Below are positions 17,115 to 20,980 of a DNA stretch of 20,980 bases, piece by piece (position 1 is the first letter of the stretch; every line of letters starts with the position of its first letter). Under the pieces are notes generated by a model. The model made no database searches. It was not told the origin of the DNA and saw nothing but the letters and a program-made list of their open reading frames with translations. Where the stretch lies: IMG/VR virus record IMGVR_UViG_3300022594_000034, positions 1-20,980 of that record; one strand, written 5' to 3'. This stretch comes from a virus. The position numbers were made by a program, and so were the translations under genes.

Positions 17115-17435
17115 TCAATCTCCTCTTGTGTCAGTGTTTAGGGTGGGTTTAAGTATACGGCGCAGTTCAACTTCACGCTTGTGTGCTTCAGCTTTACCAC
17201 GGATGATCTCGTGTACTAGTACTTCGATCTGCTCTTTGCTGTCCAGGGCACGTAGAGCCTCGCATAGTAACCAGTTCTTAGACTCTGTTTTGGCGCGATA
17301 GAAATGCTTGGCTGCTCGGGCTAGCACACTCTTGTTCACAGTACTTTCTGTCTTAGCTGTGACGCCAATATAGTTTTCACCGTTGACACGTAGCTCGTAT
17401 ATGATATGATTGCGATCTACTCGTTTTTTGCGCAT
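17115..17435 (-). CDS. GIY-YIG-like endonuclease, 106 aa
   Basis: IIYELRVNGENYIGVT at residues 11-26 matches the GIY-YIG signature (IIY ... YIG), followed by a basic helix (KSVLARAAKHFYRAKTESKNW) and a Glu in HKREVELRRILKPTLNTD near residue 88-90 as the likely catalytic acidic residue, with Asn100. At 106 aa it is a bare nuclease domain without a DNA-binding domain. It may be a free-standing homing nuclease or may act in DNA degradation or repair. No intron is evident nearby. The SD is GGAGCGA and the promoter 17471-17499. Confidence 0.78.
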   Translation of the reverse strand: MRKKRVDRNHIIYELRVNGENYIGVTAKTESTVNKSVLARAAKHFYRAKTESKNWLLCEALRALDSKEQIEVLVHEIIRGKAEAHKREVELRRILKPTLNTDTRGD

Positions 17436-17470
17436 TGCTTTCGCTCCAATGTTTTGCTGTCTATGTGTCT

Positions 17471-17499
17471 ATTATACTGCCAAAAGTTCAGAATGTCAA
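17471..17499 (-). promoter_or_regulatory. Sigma70 promoter for 17435-16943
   Basis: Exact TTGACA/17/TATAAT, leader AGACACATAGACAGC. Confidence 0.9.
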
Positions 17500-17506
17500 C
17501 CCCGTG

Positions 17507-17533
17507 GGAAAAGACCCTAGACTCTGTAGGGTC
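17507..17533 (-). terminator. Intrinsic terminator after the tRNA
   Basis: Stem GACCCTA / TAGGGTC with a 7-nt loop (17513-17533), then TTTTCCC. It lies 85 nt after the tRNA 3' end and would close the 18246-17618 transcription unit. Confidence 0.85.
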
Positions 17534-17617
17534 ATTGATCGTGTGGCTTTTGGACAACAGTCTGGGCTAACCTTTTGAATTGGCTAGAGTTTGTCACGGC
17601 ACTGTCAACATTGCGAA
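17534..17617 (-). other. Spacer between tRNA and terminator
   Basis: No ORF. A TTGACA at 17608-17603 has no fitting -10 at 17 bp (AGCCAA), so it is not called a promoter. The stretch is probably the 3' trailer of the tRNA-containing transcript. Confidence 0.5.
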
Positions 17618-17694
17618 TGGTGGGCCCACCTGGACTCGAACCAGGGACCAAAGGATTATGAGTCCTCTGCTCTAACCAACTGAGCTATAGGCCC
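17618..17694 (-). tRNA. tRNA with anticodon CAU (Ile2 or Met)
   Basis: A complete 77-nt cloverleaf: acceptor GGGCCTA / TGGGCCC, D-arm GCTC-AGTTGGTTA-GAGC, anticodon loop CTCATAA with anticodon CAT, T-arm CTGG-TTCGAGT-CCAG, discriminator A and encoded CCA. It is an elongator-type tRNA. The anticodon arm GAGGA-CTCATAA-TCCTT and the rest resemble bacterial tRNA-Ile2, in which C34 is lysidinylated to read AUA, more than elongator Met; the distinction is not certain. AUA codons are visibly used in this window. It starts 17 nt after the stop of the 98-aa gene, in the same unit. Confidence 0.95.
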
Positions 17695-17711
17695 ACGTGC
17701 AACTAGTGTTG

Positions 17712-18008
17712 TTACTCTTGTTCGCTCGCTGTAGCTGTGTCGCTAGCTGTAGGCTGTGGTGGCAAGTTCCACGTGTTGGTTCTAGGCTGTGTATGTACTA
17801 GCTCGCCTGTTACAGGATCACGTGCCATAGGGTTGTAGCCGCCTGTGGGATCAGTATTGGGTATGGCTGCCACACGTGAGGCTTCTGCCCTAGCTGCCTC
17901 GGGATCGTCTAGTTTGGGAACAACAAACCCACCTGCAACTGGATCTAGCACGTTGTCCAGTGTATGATAGTGTGTATCACCTTGTGGTTCAATCAGTGGT
18001 TTAGTCAT
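17712..18008 (-). CDS. Pro/Ala/Thr-rich small protein, 98 aa
   Basis: Not recognised. No hydrophobic core; rich in Pro, Ala, Asp and Thr, with stretches such as NPMARDPVTGELVHTQPRTNTWNLPPQPTASDTATASEQE, so probably extended or disordered, as in small virion or scaffold-type proteins. The start overlaps the preceding gene by 8 nt. It lacks a clear SD and is presumably coupled. Confidence 0.7.
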   Translation of the reverse strand: MTKPLIEPQGDTHYHTLDNVLDPVAGGFVVPKLDDPEAARAEASRVAAIPNTDPTGGYNPMARDPVTGELVHTQPRTNTWNLPPQPTASDTATASEQE

Positions 18009-18246
18009 CTTTATTCTCGTATTGTTTGATCATTCTATATACCGGCTCCATGCGTTCTTGAAATATGTCCGGCGAAGTTTGTGACGCTTTCTTCATGTCA
18101 TATTCACTAGGGTAGTGTCGCAACAAGGCCCTCGCTTCTTTCCTCACAGCTAAAGGCACACGTTTAGTTTCTGAACTAAAACTTAAACGTTGTAGAAAGT
18201 CTGCTGTTGCCTGCACAGCACGATATCGCTCATCGGGTAAGGTCAT
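18001..18246 (-). CDS. BPSL0761-like protein, 81 aa
   Basis: MTLPDERYRAVQATADFLQRLSFSSETKRVPLAVRKEARALLRHYPSEYDMKKASQTSPDIFQERMEPVYRMIKQ closely follows the pattern of the BPSL0761 family of proteobacteria and their phages (MTLPDERYRAV ... VP..VR..AR.LLRHYPS..DM). The function is unknown. The start at 18246 is chosen to match that N-terminus; an in-frame ATG at 18285 would add MHKKRLLSNSKFI. Neither has a good SD. Promoter at 18305-18333. Confidence 0.78.
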   Translation of the reverse strand: MTLPDERYRAVQATADFLQRLSFSSETKRVPLAVRKEARALLRHYPSEYDMKKASQTSPDIFQERMEPVYRMIKQYENKDD

Positions 18247-18304
18247 GATAAATTTTGAATTGGATAACAGTCTTTTCTTATGCATATTTGCTAGGTTATA
18301 GCTT

Positions 18305-18333
18305 ATTATACTATATACGCACTGACATGTCAA
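18305..18333 (-). promoter_or_regulatory. Sigma70 promoter for 18246-17618
   Basis: Exact TTGACA/17/TATAAT; the -35 overlaps a TGACATGTCA palindrome (18323-18332). It drives two genes and the tRNA. The leader differs from the common type. Confidence 0.85.
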
Positions 18334-18339
18334 CCTTTA

Positions 18340-18350
18340 ACAGCGGGGCC
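18340..18350 (-). repeat. ACAGCGGGGCC element
   Basis: One of five copies in the window (others at 8311, 10678, 18579 and 18845; the first ends in TC). It sits between the stop codon of the 65-aa gene and the next -35 box. Confidence 0.6.
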
Positions 18351-18547
18351 TATTTGCGAATGTGTTGTATATATGCTACATGCGTTCGGAACTCTGCTAA
18401 TAAGAATGGATCATTCTGCATACGCTGTATAAGGAATCCCCATACAAATCCCTGCTTGTATAGATCATTCTTATGCTGATCCTTATAGGGACTTATAGTG
18501 TTTAACTCTGATTCTAGTATAGTTTCAACTTGTTTAAGTGTACGCAT
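18350..18547 (-). CDS. Hypothetical protein, 65 aa
   Basis: Not recognised. MRTLKQVETILESELNTISPYKDQHKNDLYKQGFVWGFLIQRMQNDPFLLAEFRTHV: helical, amphipathic, no membrane segment. There is no SD; a TAAATA box (18554-18559) lies 6 nt before the ATG, so it is probably a late gene with a very short or absent leader. Confidence 0.7.
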   Translation of the reverse strand: MRTLKQVETILESELNTISPYKDQHKNDLYKQGFVWGFLIQRMQNDPFLLAEFRTHVAYIQHIRK

Positions 18548-18793
18548 ATAGTATATTTACATAGTGTGTGTATTCTGCACAGCGGGGCCTCGTGTGGACG
18601 CACGGTTACTAGTATAAGGTCAGAGGTATATACAAAACCACCGTGATTTTAGTGTAGATAAATACTGGCGGAGCCGTTTTTTCACTGTAGAAACACTGGG
18701 GATTGAATCATTTGAGCAGGGTAGGCTACATAACTAATAGTAATATAAGATTTCTTCTACTGTGGTTTATGAGGCATTACAAAAATTCACACA

Positions 18794-18811
18794 AAATCAC
18801 ACTTTTCTGCA
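18794..18811. repeat. 18-bp direct repeat, copy 1
   Basis: AAATCACACTTTTCTGCA; the same 18 nt recur at 18889-18906, 95 bp further on in the same orientation. An ACAGCGGGGCC element lies between them. Confidence 0.8.
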
Positions 18812-18888
18812 CTTTTCCACACTATACATCATCATGTACCCAGCACAGCGGGGCCTATACGCAATTCTGCTCGAGTCTACTGATCAGT

Positions 18889-18906
18889 AAATCACACTTT
18901 TCTGCA
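18889..18906. repeat. 18-bp direct repeat, copy 2
   Basis: Identical to 18794-18811. Confidence 0.8.
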
Positions 18907-18993
18907 TAACGCCCACAGTAAGAGTCAATGTTTATGGCAATCTCAGCTCAGTAAATCTTTATTCTCTCAGCGGCCCGCATGCTCTTGACTTGA

Positions 18994-19107
18994 TTATACG
19001 CTAGTATAGGCTATACCTATCAGTAGACCCAAGCCAAACGCTGACCAGCACAGAGTTACCAACAGTATAATATAGATCAAGTCATGTTCTAATATAGTTT
19101 TTACCAT
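18994..19107 (-). CDS. Single-pass membrane peptide, 37 aa
   Basis: MVKTILEHDLIYIILLVTLC followed by WSAFGLGLLIGIAYTSV: one long hydrophobic segment (residues about 10-33). Its ATG overlaps the stop of the lipoprotein gene (ATGGTAA), a strong sign of coupling. No SD of its own. Function unknown; too short for an inner-membrane spanin. Confidence 0.5.
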   Translation of the reverse strand: MVKTILEHDLIYIILLVTLCWSAFGLGLLIGIAYTSV

Positions 19108-19247
19108 TCTAATACCTTAGTTTTAAACTCCACTCTACGACACGCTTGTGGTTGACCCGTACAGTCGTTCACTTGCTTATATACTGCACAAGAGCTTGTG
19201 GCCAGTATAATAGTTACTATAGCTAGGATATATCCAATTTGCTTCAT
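19101..19247 (-). CDS. Small putative lipoprotein, 48 aa
   Basis: MKQIGYILAIVTIILATSSC looks like a signal peptide ending at a lipobox-like TSSC with Cys20; the mature part is only 29 aa (AVYKQVNDCTGQPQACRRVEFKTKVLEW) with two further Cys. The lipobox is not ideal. The start is preceded by TATATA 4 nt upstream and no SD. It diverges from the plus-strand 77-aa gene with only 19 nt between start codons. The pair with the 37-aa membrane peptide suggests an envelope function. Confidence 0.55.
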   Translation of the reverse strand: MKQIGYILAIVTIILATSSCAVYKQVNDCTGQPQACRRVEFKTKVLEW

Positions 19248-19249
19248 AC

Positions 19250-19261
19250 AGTATATATACT
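19250..19261. promoter_or_regulatory. Palindromic box between divergent starts
   Basis: AGTATATATACT is a perfect 12-bp palindrome lying between two divergent ATGs 19 nt apart. It can serve as a -10-like box in both directions; no -35 is evident. Confidence 0.45.
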
Positions 19262-19266
19262 ATACT

Positions 19267-19500
19267 ATGAGTTTACCCACTATAGACAATCGATTACTCT
19301 TGTGCTATCGTTACTACGCTTGGGATTCCTGTGCCTACGATCCCGAGGACATTTGGGCTTATGTACAAGCACAGCCCGGAGGATCTATTGGTATACGAGC
19401 CTGCGGGGAAATAGACTTTTGGATTCCACCCAAGTCTTTAACATTCTTTTTACTACGCTTTCCTTTACTGCGAAGAATTGAGGCGCAGGATTATCTATAG
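19267..19500 (+). CDS. Hypothetical protein, 77 aa
   Basis: MSLPTIDNRLLLCYRYYAWDSCAYDPEDIWAYVQAQPGGSIGIRACGEIDFWIPPKSLTFFLLRFPLLRRIEAQDYL: aromatic-rich, with FWIPPKSLTFFLLRFP suggesting a beta or membrane-proximal segment. Not recognised. The frame is open from 19198, but the ATG at 19267 avoids reading through the divergent gene. No SD. First gene of the plus-strand block; a hairpin at 19565-19590 may end its message. Confidence 0.65.
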   Translation: MSLPTIDNRLLLCYRYYAWDSCAYDPEDIWAYVQAQPGGSIGIRACGEIDFWIPPKSLTFFLLRFPLLRRIEAQDYL

Positions 19501-19564
19501 TCATTTCGCAACCAGTCCGGGGCACGCATGCACAGGGCTGGGCCGCAGTTGTGATTATAATACT

Positions 19565-19600
19565 AGCAGATAATCTTTGAAAAATCTGCTTGAAATTTTT
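19565..19600 (+). terminator. Hairpin terminator after the 77-aa gene
   Basis: AGCAGAT / ATCTGCT with a 12-nt A-rich loop, then TGAAATTTTT. Moderate. Confidence 0.55.
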
Positions 19601-19626
19601 GCGCTTCGCGCACGTCTTCGACGTGC
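19601..19626. repeat. Two tandem TTC-loop hairpins
   Basis: GCGC-TTC-GCGC (19601-19611) next to GCACGTC-TTC-GACGTGC (19610-19626), in front of the virion-type gene. The first, with the T-run before it, recurs on the opposite strand at positions 4-20. Confidence 0.6.
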
Positions 19627-19657
19627 AAGTCATAACTAGCATCCTGTCCAAAATACG

Positions 19658-19663
19658 TAAATA
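19658..19663 (+). promoter_or_regulatory. TAAATA box 5 nt before ATG
   Basis: ACGTAAATACTAGTATG precedes the virion-type gene. If this is a T4-type late -10 box, transcription would begin at or next to the ATG. Confidence 0.5.
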
Positions 19664-19668
19664 CTAGT

Positions 19669-20211
19669 ATGGCAACTTCACAAACATCCATTGTCGACAG
19701 CATTGTTGCTGGACGAGAGCCCCCGGCTACTACTTCTTATACTAACGTATTTGGGGGAACTACTACCATACCTCTAGTAGACCTATTGGGACCCGCAGTC
19801 AATCCCCAGGCTTTAAGTGTGGGTGTTTCATCTGTTAGTCTGTCGGCTAGTACCTATACATTTCCCACTATACCCGAACCTGATACTACTTCAGCTGCCA
19901 GTAGCACTATAGATGTTACTATAACAGGACAGCCCGTGGTTAGCTTATTGGGTTTTGAAAGCCCGGGATTCTCTGTGGACTCTTTGGGCAATCTCATAGT
20001 CCAGACGCTCTCAGTAGTGGCTTCGGGCTCGATTGACTCGCTGACTGTAGGCAGTCTATCAGCTACTACAGCTACTATTGCCACTGCCAGCATAACCACA
20101 CAGACCAGCACTAGAGTCACACTTGTCAATCAGCCCACACGTTTAACTGATGCTACTAATAAACAGTATGTAGATTCACGAATTACTGCTCTTAGTATAG
20201 CACTTAGTTAA
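19669..20211 (+). CDS. Virion-type Ser/Thr-rich protein, 180 aa
   Basis: Likely a structural protein such as a tail-fibre, whisker or baseplate-associated component. It is dominated by Ser, Thr, Val and Ala in repeat-like beta segments (SIDSLTVGSLSATTATIATASITTQTSTRVTLVNQP) and ends in LTDATNKQYVDSRITALS, a motif very common near the ends of phage fibre domains. The TAAATA box 5 nt before ATG and the lack of an SD point to a late gene with little or no leader. Compared with typical fibre genes it is short, so it may be one part of a larger fibre. Confidence 0.7.
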   Translation: MATSQTSIVDSIVAGREPPATTSYTNVFGGTTTIPLVDLLGPAVNPQALSVGVSSVSLSASTYTFPTIPEPDTTSAASSTIDVTITGQPVVSLLGFESPGFSVDSLGNLIVQTLSVVASGSIDSLTVGSLSATTATIATASITTQTSTRVTLVNQPTRLTDATNKQYVDSRITALSIALS

Positions 20212-20214
20212 ATA
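20209..20214 (+). promoter_or_regulatory. TAAATA box 4 nt before ATG
   Basis: GTTAAATATGGCATG, overlapping the TAA stop of the gene before. No SD is present for the oxygenase. Confidence 0.45.
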
Positions 20215-20218
20215 TGGC

Positions 20219-20851
20219 ATGAGCAAAATAGTATACGATCACAATTACGTTAGAGTTATAGACCATGTAGTCGACGACAAGTGGTGCGATCAAATGGTTG
20301 AAGCATTTGAACTGTGCAAAGACTATCAAGTAGAAATACCCGGACGCCTATGGGAACTGGACTGCTATAATGTTAGAGCCAACCCCCGTGCTATATTCAA
20401 ACCCAAGGGTCTTACACGCAACAGTAACCTAGTCTACAACTGGACTCCGGATACAGATCGGCTTATGACCATAGTAAACGATCTATTCAACGACTTTAGA
20501 ACACGTTGGGACCCACATGCTTTCCTACCCGTAAAGTATGCGGCAGAAGGGTTTCGTATCAAGGCCTATGACCCCGGGGAACACATGTTCAAACTGCACG
20601 TGGATCAGGGCTGTCGCGATACAGCCACACGCTTTCTAGCATTTCTGATCTATCTAAATGACAACGAAGCGGGCACTGAGTTTATCAACGAATTAGATGA
20701 CAAGGGTAACCCTCTGGTAGTTCGAGCTAAGAAGGGTAGGGTCTGTGTATTCACCCCCACGTGGCACTACCCCCATATAGGGCATATGCCCCATACTAAC
20801 AAAAAGTACATAATGAGTACTTACCTACACTACATACCCAAGGGCGCATGA
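20219..20851 (+). CDS. 2OG-Fe(II) oxygenase, prolyl-hydroxylase-like, 210 aa
   Basis: The core LHVDQ (HVD at 127-129) supplies two iron ligands; the third is a His in TWHYPHIGHMPH (183-189), and KKYIMSTYLHY follows, with Lys195/196 in the position usually held by the Arg or Lys that binds 2OG. The segment FLAFLIYLNDNEAGTEF is the typical strand between them. Such enzymes hydroxylate proteins or nucleic acids; the substrate is unknown. A TTAAATA box lies 4 nt before the ATG and there is no SD. It directly follows the virion-type gene, so virion or host protein modification is plausible. Confidence 0.85.
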   Translation: MSKIVYDHNYVRVIDHVVDDKWCDQMVEAFELCKDYQVEIPGRLWELDCYNVRANPRAIFKPKGLTRNSNLVYNWTPDTDRLMTIVNDLFNDFRTRWDPHAFLPVKYAAEGFRIKAYDPGEHMFKLHVDQGCRDTATRFLAFLIYLNDNEAGTEFINELDDKGNPLVVRAKKGRVCVFTPTWHYPHIGHMPHTNKKYIMSTYLHYIPKGA

Positions 20852-20980
20852 CAACACATCAATTATTCCCCACCCCCATATGGGTACAGGACCTAGAGGG
20901 TGAGCCCCTTAAATCAGTAACTGAAGAACTGGATAGGGTCGTACCCTTGATTAAAGCTGAGGGTAACCCCTGGGACGATA
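20848..20980 (+). CDS. Start of a further 2OG-Fe(II) oxygenase-type gene (partial)
   Basis: The start overlaps the previous stop (ATGA) with AAGGGCG upstream. The visible 44 residues begin MTTHQLFPTPIWVQDLEG and continue PLKSVTEELDRVVPLIKAEGNPWDD. LFPTPIW at the N-terminus is characteristic of a family of phage and bacterial 2OG-Fe(II) oxygenases (TIGR02466-type). The catalytic part lies beyond the window, so the call rests on the N-terminus and on clustering with another oxygenase. Confidence 0.65.
   Translation, partial: MTTHQLFPTPIWVQDLEGEPLKSVTEELDRVVPLIKAEGNPWDD

Larger units (their letters stand above)
18548..18993. other. Gene-free stretch with repeats
   Basis: No supported gene in about 450 nt. 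It holds two ACAGCGGGGCC elements (18579-18589 and 18845-18855), two identical 18-bp copies of AAATCACACTTTTCTGCA (18794-18811 and 18889-18906), and a GATAAATA box on the plus strand (18657-18664) that is not followed by an ORF. It may be regulatory or a recombination remnant. Confidence 0.6.

Noticed and set aside
17603-17608. TTGACA behind the tRNA as a 25th promoter
   Set aside because: The hexamer 17 bp downstream is AGCCAA, which is not a -10 box.
2641-18333. CRISPR array, because of the regularly recurring near-identical 29-nt segments
   Set aside because: The repeats are promoters separated by whole genes of different length, not spacers of uniform size.
18703-18909. Plus-strand 68-aa ORF
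   Set aside because: Needs a TTG start, has no SD and crosses both 18-bp repeats; composition is that of untranslated AT-rich DNA.
19385-19651. Minus-strand 88-aa ORF
   Set aside because: Overlaps the plus-strand 77-aa gene and the following terminator hairpins; no SD or promoter.

Overview
The window looks like an accessory, early-gene region of a large tailed phage, probably a T4-like myovirus of a proteobacterium. No hallmark capsid, terminase or polymerase gene is present, so this rests on context: dozens of short tightly packed genes, consensus sigma70 promoters, Shine-Dalgarno (SD) sites, TATAAATA-type late-promoter boxes, 2OG-Fe(II) oxygenases, a phage tRNA, and small proteins resembling the proteobacterial BPSL0761 and GcrA families. 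Most products are unrecognised.

Layout. Positions 33-1138 (minus) hold an 86-aa ORF, a 2OG-Fe(II) oxygenase and a small hydrophilic protein behind a TATAAATA box. A gene-poor stretch (1139-1604) follows, then a GC-rich lipoprotein that ends an operon starting near 2613. From 2356 to about 18250 almost everything is on the minus strand, in units of one to four genes. I count 24 promoters there. All have a 17-bp spacer and 20 are exactly TTGACA/TATAAT; many units end in a hairpin. Recognisable products are an HExxH metalloprotease (3142-3552), a YubB/Api92-like protein (5603-6220), an HTH protein (9828-10085), a VWA/metallopeptidase plus MoxR-like ATPase pair (10727-13189), a winged-helix protein (14054-14326), a second AAA+ ATPase with a GcrA-like zinc protein (14605-15902), a GIY-YIG-like nuclease (17115-17435) and a tRNA with anticodon CAU (17618-17694). 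Positions 18548-18993 are gene-free with short repeats. From 19267 the coding strand flips to plus: a 77-aa ORF, a Ser/Thr-rich virion-type protein, a second 2OG oxygenase and the start of a third.

Two things stand out. (1) A cassette of three genes (about 8328-9376) almost completely lacks the dinucleotides TC and CC on its coding strand. In the CDSs the only exception is the single proline codon, and the cassette is bounded by terminator hairpins. (2) A strong promoter at 7302-7330 drives a region without ORFs whose RNA would be closed by a 21-position stem (20 pairs) around several internal hairpins, a convincing candidate for a new phage structured RNA.

Other regulatory features: stop codons placed inside the next gene's -35 box; a hairpin loop in two 3' regions that is complementary to the GGAGCGA SD variant used by eight genes; a repeated ACAGCGGGGCC element near unit ends; and TAAATA boxes 4-6 nt before ATG codons that lack an SD, suggesting leaderless late messages.
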